Below the pieces are notes generated by a model that was not told where the DNA came from, did no database searches, and was given only the letters and a program-made list of their open reading frames with translations. From NCBI RefSeq assembly GCF_001423845.1, contig NZ_LMPM01000001.1, positions 824,657 through 888,656 of the forward strand: a stretch of DNA of 64,000 nt, written 5' to 3'. The translations under genes and the position numbers were made by a program. This stretch comes from Sphingomonas sp. Leaf357 (GTDB lineage Bacteria; Pseudomonadota; Alphaproteobacteria; Sphingomonadales; Sphingomonadaceae). This document shows, piece by piece, positions 33,502 through 41,825 of this stretch (its first letter is position 1; each line of letters begins with the position of its first letter).

Positions 33502-35661
33502 ATGGCGACGTTGGTGCTGACGGCGGTCGGCGGGGTGATCGGCGGGCCGGTGGGGGCGGCGATCGGCAGCCTGATCGGGCAGAAGATCGACCGCGACGTG
33601 CTGTTCAAGCCCGGCGATCGCGAGGGGCCGCGATTGCAGGAACTGGCGGTGCAGACGTCGTCCTACGGCACGCCGATCGGCCACGTGTTCGGCACGATGC
33701 GGATCGGCGGCTGCGTGATCTGGGCGACCGATCTGCGCGAGAGCAGGTCGACGACCAGCGCCGGCAAGGGGCAGCCGGATGTCGCGAGCTACAGCTATTC
33801 GGCGTCGTTCGCGGTGGCGCTGTCGGGGCGGCCGATCCGGGATGTCGGGCGGATCTGGGCGGACGGCAACCTGCTGCGCGGCGCGGCGGGGGACTTCAAG
33901 AGCGCGACCGGGTTCCGGTTGCACACCGGCGGCGAGGATCAGGCGGTCGATCCGTTGATCGCGGCGGCGGAAGGCGGGCTGGCACCGGCGCATCGCGGCA
34001 TCGCCTATGCGGTGTTCGAGGATCTGCAGCTGGCGGATTACGGCAATCGCATCCCGTCGCTGACGTTCGAGGTGATCGGCGACGACGGCGCGGTGAGGAT
34101 CGGGGCGATCGTGCGCGAGGTATCGGACGGTCTGGTGGTGGCGGACGACGGCGCGGACCTGCTGGCGGGCTTCGCGGCGTATGGCGATACGCGGTCGGTG
34201 CTGGAGATGCTGGCGGCGGCGGGCGGGGCGTGGTTCGCGCCGGAGGGGGCGACCCTGCGGATGCGCAGCGCCCCGACGCCGGTGGCCGAATTGCGCGACG
34301 ACGGGTTCGGATCGGGCGCGAAGGGGCAGATCGGCGACCGGTCGGTGGCGGCGATCGAGACCGTGCCGGTCGGCGTGACGGTGGCGCATTACGATCCGGC
34401 GCGCGATTACCAGACCGGCGTGCAGCGCGCGCGGCGGCCGGGGCCGGGGCGGCGCGAGGAGCGGATCGAGCTGCCGGCGGCGGTATCGGCCGATCTGGCC
34501 AAGACGCTGGCCGAGGCGCTGATCGCGCGCGGCGAGGCGGGGCGCGAGCGGCGCACGCTGGCGCTGGGCTGGGGCGATCTGGCGGTGCCGCCGGGGGCGT
34601 GCGTGACGATCCGTGGCACGCCCGGCGTGTACCGCGTGACGAGCTGGGCATTCGAGAACAAAGTGGTGAAGCTCGGCTGCGTGCGGCTGGCGGCGGCGAG
34701 CGCGCCGGCCAGCGCCAGCCCGGGACGGGTGCTGTCGTCACCCGATATGCTGGCCGGCACGACGATCCTCCACGCGTTCGAGATCCCGCCGCTCGACGAT
34801 GCGGTGCTGAGCGCGCCTCGGCTGACGATTGCGGCGGCGGGGACGGCGAGCGGCTGGCGGCGGGCGGCGCTGCTCTACAGTCTCGATGACGGCGCGGTGT
34901 GGCAGGCGGCGGGGGCGAGCAGGGGCGTGGCGACGCTGGGCACGCTGGCGAGCGTGCCGGGGGCGGGGCCGTCGAGCATCGTCGATCGGGTCGCCAGTTT
35001 CGAGATCGAGCTTGCACATGCCGAGATGGCGCTGGTCGGCGCGGATGCGCGCGCGCTGGAGGCCGGCGCGAACGTCGCTCTGGCGGGCGACGAACTGCTG
35101 CAGTTCGGCGTGGCGACGCAGATCGGGGCGCGGCGCTGGCGGCTTTCGGAACTGTGGCGCGGGCGGCGCGGGACGGAGGCCGCGATCGGCACGCAGGCGA
35201 CCGGCGACCGCTTCGTGCTGCTCGCGGCCGATACGGTCGCGACGATCGATCTGCCGTTGTCGGCGATCGGCGGAACGGTGCGCGTGCTGGCGAGCGGAAT
35301 CGGCGACGTTTCCGGGCCGGTCGAGACCGATGCCGCGCTGCGGGGTATTTCGGTGCTGCCGCCCTCGCCCGTGCATCTGCGCGCCGAGGTGTTGCCCGGA
35401 GGTGACGCCGTGCTGCGCTGGGTTCGGCGCAGCCGATCGGGGTGGCGCTGGATCGACGGCGTGGATGCGCCGCTGGCCGAGGAACGCGAGGCGTATCGCG
35501 TGACGATAACGGCGCCGGGTGGCGCGCGGACGACCGAGACGGCGGTGGCGGAGATCGTCGTTGCGGCGGCCGATCTCGGCGGCGGCGCCACCGCGACCGT
35601 GCGGCAGGTGGGCGCGTACGGCGAATCGCCGCCGGTAGAAATACTTCTGCCGGCTGTTTGA
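33502..35661 (+). CDS. GTA tail-tip host-interaction protein (g15), shortened
   Basis: A 719-residue protein starting with ATLVLTAVGGVIGGPVGAA, a membrane-like Gly helix, then QELAVQTSSYGTPIGHVFGTMRIGG, SYSYSASFAVALSGRPI, RIWADGNLLRG and AYAVFEDLQLADYGNRIPSLTFEV, all typical of the g15 'megatron' and lambda gpJ-like baseplate hub. The C-terminal ~300 residues are variable beta-domains probably facing the receptor. RcGTA g15 is ~1300 residues, so this version lacks a large part. ATG 33,502 follows GGGGGAG. Confidence 0.9.
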   Translation: MATLVLTAVGGVIGGPVGAAIGSLIGQKIDRDVLFKPGDREGPRLQELAVQTSSYGTPIGHVFGTMRIGGCVIWATDLRESRSTTSAGKGQPDVASYSYSASFAVALSGRPIRDVGRIWADGNLLRGAAGDFKSATGFRLHTGGEDQAVDPLIAAAEGGLAPAHRGIAYAVFEDLQLADYGNRIPSLTFEVIGDDGAVRIGAIVREVSDGLVVADDGADLLAGFAAYGDTRSVLEMLAAAGGAWFAPEGATLRMRSAPTPVAELRDDGFGSGAKGQIGDRSVAAIETVPVGVTVAHYDPARDYQTGVQRARRPGPGRREERIELPAAVSADLAKTLAEALIARGEAGRERRTLALGWGDLAVPPGACVTIRGTPGVYRVTSWAFENKVVKLGCVRLAAASAPASASPGRVLSSPDMLAGTTILHAFEIPPLDDAVLSAPRLTIAAAGTASGWRRAALLYSLDDGAVWQAAGASRGVATLGTLASVPGAGPSSIVDRVASFEIELAHAEMALVGADARALEAGANVALAGDELLQFGVATQIGARRWRLSELWRGRRGTEAAIGTQATGDRFVLLAADTVATIDLPLSAIGGTVRVLASGIGDVSGPVETDAALRGISVLPPSPVHLRAEVLPGGDAVLRWVRRSRSGWRWIDGVDAPLAEEREAYRVTITAPGGARTTETAVAEIVVAAADLGGGATATVRQVGAYGESPPVEILLPAV

Positions 35662-35673
35662 GAGGAGGACGCG

Positions 35674-36177
35674 ATGAACGACGATGCGACCGCCAGGCTG
35701 GGCCTGCCGACGATTCGCCCGGGCCAGGCGCAAAAAGAATCGTCCCATAACGAAGCCCTGACGCTGATCGACCTGGTGGCGCAGGCCGGCGCGGTGGCGT
35801 TCGGGACGAACGCGCCGCCGGCCGCGCCGGTGACCGGCCAGGCGTGGGTGATCGGCCCGGCGGCGGCCGGTGCGTGGGCGGGCCGGGCCGGGCAACTGGC
35901 GGGATGGACCGACGGCGGCTGGCGGTTCGTCGTGCCGTTCGAGGGGCTGGCGGTGTGGATCGAGGAAGCGGCTGAGATCGCGCGATATTCGGGCGGGGGC
36001 TGGGTACTCGGCGAGCTGCGCGGCGCGCGCGTGACGATCGGTGGGGTTCAGGTGCTCGGCGGGCGGCGGGCGGCGATCGCCGGACCGGCGGGCGGCGGCA
36101 CGATCGACGCCGAAGCGCGTGCCGCGATCGCCGCGATCCTGGCGGCATTGCGGGGCCATGGCCTGATCGAAACCTGA
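35674..36177 (+). CDS. DUF2793 protein, last gene of the GTA cluster
   Basis: A 167-residue protein: LGLPTIRPGQAQKESSHNEALTLIDLVAQAGAV, GQAWVIGPAAAGAWAGRAGQLAGWTDGGWRFV and a variable C-terminus. DUF2793 occurs in alphaproteobacterial phages and GTAs next to tail genes and may be a tail fibre or spike part. It starts 12 bases after g15. The 120-base gap before the OmpA gene marks the end of the cluster. Confidence 0.85.
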   Translation: MNDDATARLGLPTIRPGQAQKESSHNEALTLIDLVAQAGAVAFGTNAPPAAPVTGQAWVIGPAAAGAWAGRAGQLAGWTDGGWRFVVPFEGLAVWIEEAAEIARYSGGGWVLGELRGARVTIGGVQVLGGRRAAIAGPAGGGTIDAEARAAIAAILAALRGHGLIET

Positions 36178-36300
36178 CGAAATCCCGTTCTTTATGTTGC
36201 GGATCGGCAACAGCGTTCAAAATTTGCGCGCTTGCGTGGAAACCAACCTTTGAGTAGGGAGTTTGCGCTGTCCGAGTGACAACGACGAAAGGGGATTTTT

Positions 36301-37440
36301 ATGCGGAAGCTTGCCATCACCATGGCGCTTGCCTCCACTGCTCTCGCCACACCAGCCCTCGCCCGCGATAAAACGTGGTACGTGGGCGTCGAAGGTGGCG
36401 CGATGATCGTAGAGGACATCAAGTTCGACCTTCATGGCATTGCTGCCTCCAGCAATGGCACTGCATCGGTTGACCACAATTACGGGTATGACGTCGACGG
36501 CGTCATCGGGTACGATTTCGGCCCGGTCCGCATCGAGACCGAAGTCGGCTATCGCACCGCGACGGTCGATGGTTACTCCTCGACGGCAACGACGCCGTCG
36601 TATGCAGCGAACCGCACCACGCTGGTGAACACGCCTGCTGGCAGCTACAACTATGCCGGCGGTCGCACTTCGGCCCTCAGCTTCATGCTGAACGGCCTGC
36701 TGGACTTCGGCGACGACAACAGCGTTCAGGGCTTTGTCGGCGGCGGTGTCGGCGTTGCGCGTGTCAAGGCGAGCAAGTATGCCCTGAACACCAACGGTTC
36801 GTTCCTCGACGATTCCGATACGGTCTTCGCCTATCAGGGTCTTGCCGGTGTCCGCGCGCCGCTCAGCGACCATGTCGATGTCTCGCTGAAGTATCGCTAC
36901 TTCCGTACGATGACGGCGAATCTGGTCGACGTCTCGGGTCGTCTGGTCAATGGTCGTATGATCACGCACAGCATCCTGGGTGGTCTGACCTACAACTTCG
37001 GCGAACCGGCTGCTCCGCCGCCGCCTCCGCCTCCGCCCCCTCCGCCTCCTCCGCCCCCGCCTCCGCCGCCTCCGCCGCCGGAAGTGGTGTGCGCTCCTGG
37101 ACCGTACATCGTGTTCTTCGAGTGGGACAAGTCGGACATCACCCCGCAGGCAGCCTCGCTGCTCGACGGTGCGATTTCGCAGTACCAGAATTGCGGCAAC
37201 ACGCAGGTCATGCTGGCCGGCCACGCCGACAAATCGGGCGCTCCTGCCTACAACGTCGCGCTGTCGCAGCGTCGCGCGGACTCGGTGAAGGCATATCTCA
37301 CCGCCCATGCGATCCCGGACGGCGTGATTACCACCCAGGCGTTCGGCGAGAGCCGTCCCCGCGTCGAGACCGCCGATGGCGTTCGCGAGCTGGAAAACCG
37401 TCGTGTGGAAATCCAGTACGGGCCTGGCTCGGGCCAGTAA
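36301..37440 (+). CDS. OmpA-family outer-membrane protein with polyproline linker
   Basis: A 379-residue protein. Signal peptide to TPALA (residue ~21); an eight-strand beta-barrel (about 25-237) with WYVGVEGGAMI and GGLTYNFG ends; 22 consecutive prolines encoded by mixed CCG/CCT/CCC codons (nt 37,015-37,080); then an OmpA-like peptidoglycan-binding domain with FFEWDKSDITPQA, GHADKSGAPAYNVALSQRRA and ESRPRVETADGVRELENRR. The domain binds diaminopimelate in the cell wall. A strong terminator follows. Confidence 0.94.
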   Translation: MRKLAITMALASTALATPALARDKTWYVGVEGGAMIVEDIKFDLHGIAASSNGTASVDHNYGYDVDGVIGYDFGPVRIETEVGYRTATVDGYSSTATTPSYAANRTTLVNTPAGSYNYAGGRTSALSFMLNGLLDFGDDNSVQGFVGGGVGVARVKASKYALNTNGSFLDDSDTVFAYQGLAGVRAPLSDHVDVSLKYRYFRTMTANLVDVSGRLVNGRMITHSILGGLTYNFGEPAAPPPPPPPPPPPPPPPPPPPPPPEVVCAPGPYIVFFEWDKSDITPQAASLLDGAISQYQNCGNTQVMLAGHADKSGAPAYNVALSQRRADSVKAYLTAHAIPDGVITTQAFGESRPRVETADGVRELENRRVEIQYGPGSGQ

Positions 37441-37467
37441 GCTCGACGCCGCAAGGCACGAACATGA

Positions 37468-37498
37468 GGGAGGTCGGCGCAAGCCGGCCTCCCTTTTT
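37468..37498 (+). terminator. Rho-independent terminator after OmpA-family gene
   Basis: GGGAGGTCGGC (37,468-37,478) and GCCGGCCTCCC (37,483-37,493) pair around GCAA and run into TTTTT. Confidence 0.93.
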
Positions 37499-37635
37499 GT
37501 TTGTCCGGCGGTGGTGGGCGAGGCGCTGACGGCAGGTCGTCGGCCTGCATCCGTGATGCGTATGCGATACTCTCGAGGCTGATCCCGGACACAAGCTGTC
37601 AGGCCGGATCACCATTCAGCAATCGGCGGGTTGGG

Positions 37636-37818
37636 TTCACGCGAAGGCGCGAAGAAGGAAGATGAGAGGTCGCGCGGGGGCGCAGGGCGCGAAGATTTCC
37701 GACAGTGGCCCGTCGTCATCGAGCGCCGAATATGTAGCGCGCTGCGCGCGCGGAGCAGCTCCGTATATCCTGCGTCTACGCGCTACCTATAGCCGCCTTC
37801 TTCGCGCCTTTGCGTGAG
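37636..37818. repeat. Family E inverted repeat (copy 2) in a 0.65-kb non-coding stretch
   Basis: TTCACGCGAAGGCGCGAAG at the left and CTTCGCGCCTTTGCGTGA at the right. I see no convincing gene in 37,499-38,111; frames there are Arg-rich shadows. Half of the stretch is this repeat; the remaining ~290 bases probably hold the ugd promoter. Confidence 0.75.
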
Positions 37819-38111
37819 CCTGGATAGCGATAAGCGCCAACCGATTGATCGGTGGCCTCGGTTGGTGCCGCGGCCCGAGGCGCCTCGATACCGCTCGATC
37901 TCGTCGGACACCGAACGGAGATAGCGACGATCGACCGGGGCGTCCGATCGCCGGGCGCACGTGCGCGCCATATCATATCCGTCGTGCGTCGAGCCGTCGT
38001 CGCCGCGCCTGCGAACGAGACCCGTTTCGGTCCGTGGGCTGGCATTTGCCGCATCTTGAGCTAGAGCGACGCAACCGGGCAGCGCCGCCCATGACAAGAG
38101 AGCTTTTGACG

Positions 38112-39425
38112 ATGCGCATTACGATGATCGGTTCTGGTTATGTCGGCCTGGTATCGGGCGCCTGCTTTTCGGATTTCGGGCATGACGTGATCTGCGTCGA
38201 CAAGGATGCGAGCAAGATCGCGGCGCTGGAGGCGGGCAAGATGCCGATCTTCGAGCCGGGTCTGGAGCAACTGGTCGCGGCGAACGTCTCGGCCGGACGG
38301 CTTACCTTCACGACCGACCTGAAGTCCGCCGTCGCCGGCGCGGATGCGGTGTTCATCGCGGTCGGCACCCCGTCGCGCCGTGGCGATGGGCATGCCGACC
38401 TCAGCTACGTGTTCGCCGCGAGCCGCGAGATCGCCGAGGCGGTGACCGGGCCGATCGTGATCGTGACCAAGTCGACCGTCCCGGTGGGGACGGGCGACAA
38501 GGTGGAAGAGATCATGACCGAATTGGTCAAGGATCATCCGGTCGCGGTCGTCTCCAACCCGGAATTCCTGCGCGAGGGTGCGGCGATCGGCGATTTCAAG
38601 CGGCCCGACCGGATCGTGATCGGCACCGAGGACGAGCGCGCCAAGGGTGTGATGCGCGAAGTCTATCGCCCGCTCTACCTCAACGAAAGCCCGATCATGT
38701 TCACCGGACGGCGCACGTCCGAGCTGATCAAATACGCGGCCAATGCGTTTCTCGCGACCAAGATCACCTTCATCAACGAGATCGCCGACCTGTGCGAGGC
38801 GGTGGGCGCCAACGTGCAGGATGTGAGCCGTGGCATCGGGCTGGACAACCGGATCGGCAGGAAGTTCCTGCACGCCGGGCCCGGCTATGGCGGGTCGTGC
38901 TTCCCCAAGGATACGCTGGCGCTGCTCAAGACCGCGGAGGATTACGAGACGCCGGTGCGGATCGTCGAGGCGGTGGTGTCGGTGAACGACAACCGCAAAC
39001 GCGCGATGGGCCGCAAGGTGCTGAAGGCGCTGGGTGGCGACGGGCCGACTCCGGCCAAGGGCAAGACCGTCGCGGTGCTCGGCCTGACCTTCAAACCCAA
39101 TACCGACGACATGCGCGACGCACCGAGCCTGTCGATCGTGCAGAGCCTGATCGACGCCGGCGTTTCCGTGCGCGGGCATGACCCGGAAGGCATGGACGCG
39201 GCAAAGGCGATGATGCCCGAGATCGCGTACTGCCGCGACGCCTATGAGGCGGTGCAAGGTGCCGATGCGGTGGTGATCGTGACCGAATGGGACGTATATC
39301 GGGCGCTCGACCTGCGCCGGGTGGCGGCGGCGATGAACGCGCCGGTGATGATCGACCTGCGCAACATCTATCCGCCGGCGGATGCGGAGAAGGCCGGGTT
39401 TGCTTACAGTTCGATCGGGCGCTGA
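38112..39425 (+). CDS. ugd: UDP-glucose 6-dehydrogenase family protein
   Basis: A 437-residue NAD-dependent sugar-nucleotide dehydrogenase. The N-terminal Rossmann motif is MIGSGYVGL, followed by VGTPSRRGDGHADLSY, KSTVPVGTG, SNPEFLREGAAIGDF, and the catalytic Cys263 in GPGYGGSCFPKDT. GLTFKPNTDDMRDAPS and DLRNIYPP mark the C-terminal domain. It makes UDP-glucuronate for capsule, lipopolysaccharide or other glycans. ATG 38,112 is chosen at MRITMIG; the ATG seven codons upstream is possible. Confidence 0.93.
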   Translation: MRITMIGSGYVGLVSGACFSDFGHDVICVDKDASKIAALEAGKMPIFEPGLEQLVAANVSAGRLTFTTDLKSAVAGADAVFIAVGTPSRRGDGHADLSYVFAASREIAEAVTGPIVIVTKSTVPVGTGDKVEEIMTELVKDHPVAVVSNPEFLREGAAIGDFKRPDRIVIGTEDERAKGVMREVYRPLYLNESPIMFTGRRTSELIKYAANAFLATKITFINEIADLCEAVGANVQDVSRGIGLDNRIGRKFLHAGPGYGGSCFPKDTLALLKTAEDYETPVRIVEAVVSVNDNRKRAMGRKVLKALGGDGPTPAKGKTVAVLGLTFKPNTDDMRDAPSLSIVQSLIDAGVSVRGHDPEGMDAAKAMMPEIAYCRDAYEAVQGADAVVIVTEWDVYRALDLRRVAAAMNAPVMIDLRNIYPPADAEKAGFAYSSIGR

Positions 39426-39426
39426 G

Positions 39427-39518
39427 GATCACTCAGAACTTGTTTCAGGTTCCATCTCGCCTGCTGTGATGGCTTTGCCCGTGGCCCGATGGATGCTGAA
39501 ACAAGTTCAGCATGACGG
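39427..39518. repeat. Palindromic intergenic repeat, family A (copy 3)
   Basis: CTCAGAACTTGTTTCAG and GCTGAAACAAGTTCAGCATGAC are inverted arms. It lies between ugd and the convergent YgfZ gene, followed by a family C half-site (TTGGACAGGCTCAGCGCGAA). Confidence 0.78.
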
Positions 39519-39610
39519 CAGTGTGGTTGGTCGGATCCGAGTTCGTTATGGGCATGTGTTGGGCCACGTGCTTGGACAGGCTCAGCGCGAAAGATGCAGT
39601 TTGGGTGTCG

Positions 39611-40324
39611 CTACAGCGCCGGCGTCATCCAGTCCGGAATGATCGCATCGCCCAGCGCATCGACGCGGCGGTGATCGACCATCAGGCCGAGATCGGGATA
39701 GGTGATGCGGGTGCGGTCGCTCGGTTCGGTGAGGGGAGCGACGACGAGGCGGCGGTTGACGGTGCTGCGATAGTTCATCCGAGCGGTATTTTCCTGGCCG
39801 ACATAGCAGCCCTTGGTGAAGCTGACGCCGTGCAGTTCGCGCGCGTTGCATTCGAGCCAGAGCGTCTTGTCGCTGCCGAGTTCCGCCGTGCCTTCGGTGA
39901 CGCCGAGCGCCAGGCGATAGGCCGGCCAGCCGGTTGCCGGGCCTGAGGCCGGGGCGATCCAGCGGCTACCGAGCTCGGGCAAGCGGGGGTCGGGCGTGCC
40001 TTGGCCAGCATCTTTCGACCAATGGACCGCGAGGCTCTCATCGCGCGTGATCATGATCGGGCGGCGAAGTTTGTAGATCGAGAGGCGGCGGGCAAGCGCC
40101 TCGGCCTGGTCCGCTTCGCAATCGACCAGGATGTCGTCGCCATCTGACCAGAGCAGGAAATCGAACAGTACCTTGCCCTGCGGAGACAGTAAGGCGGACC
40201 AAGCGGGGAGCGGTCCGTTCGTATCCGCGGTGACGAGGCCCTGCAGGAAGCCGCGCACGTCCTCGCCGGAGATGCGTAACAGCGCGCGGTCGGCCAAGGT
40301 CGTTGCTGGGGTGGTTTCGGGCAT
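39611..40324 (-). CDS. ygfZ: Folate-binding protein YgfZ (IscA/IbaA-type Fe-S cofactor)
   Basis: A 237-residue protein of the T-protein-like YgfZ/CAF17 family. It has RGFLQGLVTADT, LLSPQGKVLFDFLLW, DCEADQAEALARRLSIYKLRR and the diagnostic KGCYVGQENTAR near residue 170. YgfZ uses tetrahydrofolate and helps assemble or repair Fe-S clusters. ATG 40,324 is at MPETTPATTL. It is divergent from the dihydroorotase gene, sharing ~150 bases. Confidence 0.92.
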   Translation of the reverse strand: MPETTPATTLADRALLRISGEDVRGFLQGLVTADTNGPLPAWSALLSPQGKVLFDFLLWSDGDDILVDCEADQAEALARRLSIYKLRRPIMITRDESLAVHWSKDAGQGTPDPRLPELGSRWIAPASGPATGWPAYRLALGVTEGTAELGSDKTLWLECNARELHGVSFTKGCYVGQENTARMNYRSTVNRRLVVAPLTEPSDRTRITYPDLGLMVDHRRVDALGDAIIPDWMTPAL

Positions 40325-40436
40325 GATCAACAGGTAGGAACGGCACGAACCTTTGTCACCCGTTCGCCCCAAGCGTGTCGCCGCCTGTTCGTGCGTCGCA
40401 CTGGGGTCGTTCTTCTCCCGCGGCGGGCGCGGAAGA

Positions 40437-40470
40437 CGGACGGGGCTCCGACGAACTCAGCCCGAACGGA
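40437..40470. repeat. Family C repeat half-site next to the dihydroorotase start
   Basis: GGGGCTCCGACGAACTCAGCCCGAACGGAG resembles family C arms and contributes the GGAG ribosome site of the next gene. In-frame codons upstream of 40,478 are repeat, not protein. Confidence 0.5.
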
Positions 40471-40477
40471 GTGTGTA

Positions 40478-41803
40478 GTGGCGACCTTCGATCTGATCCT
40501 GACGGGCGGGACCGTCCATCTGCCGAGCGGCCCGGCGCAAACGACCGTCGGCATACGCGGCGGGAAGATCGCCGAGATCGGCGCAAGCGGCGATGCGGGC
40601 GAGACGATCGATTGCACCGGCCTCGATATCCTGCCCGGCGTGATCGACACGCAGGTGCATTTTCGCGAGCCCGGCCTCGTTCACAAGGAGGATCTGGAGA
40701 GCGGCGCGCGGGCCGCGGTGCTGGGCGGCGTGACGGCGGTGTTCGAAATGCCGAACACCAAGCCCAACACCGATTCGGCCGATGCGATCCAGGACAAATT
40801 GCTGCGCGCGCATCATCGGATGTGGTGCGACCATGCCTTCTATGTCGGCGCGACCAATCACAATGCCGCCGACCTGGCCGAGCTGGAACGCCTGCCCGGG
40901 ACGGCGGGCGTGAAGATCTTCATGGGCGCTTCGACCGGCGACCTGCTGGTGTCGGAGGATTCGTCGCTCGCCGAGGTGCTGGCGTCGGGCTCGCGCCGCG
41001 TGGCGATCCATGCCGAGGACGAGGCGCGGATGAATGCGCGCGCCGGCGAACGCGTGACGGGCGATGCCAGTTCGCACCCGGTGTGGCGCGACGACGAGAG
41101 CGCGTTGCTGGCGACGCGGCGCATCCTGGCGCTGGCGTGGGCGGCGCGGCGGCGGATCCACGTGTTGCACGTGACGACGCCCGCGGAGCTGGAACTGCTC
41201 GGCGCGAACAAGGATATCGCGACGTGCGAGGTGACTCCGCAGCATCTGACACTGGCGGGCGAGGAAGCCTATCCGAGGCTCGGCACGCTGGCGCAGATGA
41301 ACCCGCCGATCCGTTCCGGCGCGCATCGCGACGGGCTGTGGTATTGGCTGCGCCAGGGCGTGCCGGATATCCTGGGATCCGATCACGCGCCGCACACGCT
41401 GGAGGAAAAGGGCAAGACCTATCCCGATTCGCCAAGCGGGATGCCCGGCGTGCAGACGATGCTGCCGCTGATGCTGAACCATGTGGCGGCGGGGCGCACG
41501 ACGCTGGCGCGGGTGATCGACCTGACGAGCGCGGGGCCGCAGCGCGTGTTCAACATCGCCGGCAAGGGGCGGATCGCGGTCGGCTATGATGCCGATTTCT
41601 CGATCGTCGACCTGAAGGCGCGCTGGACGATCGAGGACGATTGGCTGGCGTCGCGTAGCGGCTGGTCGCCGTTCACGGGCATGGAGATCACCGGCCGCCC
41701 GATCGGGACGATCGTGCGCGGGCACCGTGTGATGTGGGACGGAACCTTGGCCGACGCGGCGATCGGCGAACCGATCCGCTTCGAGGGCGTGGAGTTCGGC
41801 TGA
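40478..41803 (+). CDS. Dihydroorotase (amidohydrolase superfamily)
   Basis: A 441-residue metal-dependent hydrolase of pyrimidine synthesis (carbamoyl-aspartate to dihydroorotate). It has GVIDTQVHFREPG, EMPNTKPNTDS, VKIFMGASTGDLL with a likely carboxylated lysine, AIHAEDEAR, HVLHVTTPAE, CEVTPQHL and ILGSDHAPHTLEEK. The first metal loop is Q-V-H where many relatives have H-x-H. GTG 40,478 has GGAG six bases upstream. C-terminal GYDADFSIVDLKARW is typical. A catalytic test would be needed because of the Gln. Confidence 0.9.
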   Translation: MATFDLILTGGTVHLPSGPAQTTVGIRGGKIAEIGASGDAGETIDCTGLDILPGVIDTQVHFREPGLVHKEDLESGARAAVLGGVTAVFEMPNTKPNTDSADAIQDKLLRAHHRMWCDHAFYVGATNHNAADLAELERLPGTAGVKIFMGASTGDLLVSEDSSLAEVLASGSRRVAIHAEDEARMNARAGERVTGDASSHPVWRDDESALLATRRILALAWAARRRIHVLHVTTPAELELLGANKDIATCEVTPQHLTLAGEEAYPRLGTLAQMNPPIRSGAHRDGLWYWLRQGVPDILGSDHAPHTLEEKGKTYPDSPSGMPGVQTMLPLMLNHVAAGRTTLARVIDLTSAGPQRVFNIAGKGRIAVGYDADFSIVDLKARWTIEDDWLASRSGWSPFTGMEITGRPIGTIVRGHRVMWDGTLADAAIGEPIRFEGVEFG

Positions 41804-41825
41804 TCGGACGGTTGGCCGCGACGTG

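Noticed and set aside
33896..36220. 774-residue minus-strand frame
   Set aside because: Low-complexity Arg/Pro/Ser text opposite g15 and the DUF2793 gene.
37845..38111. N-terminal extension of the UDP-glucose dehydrogenase frame
   Set aside because: Arg-rich sequence without similarity to the family; the Rossmann motif starts at 38,112.
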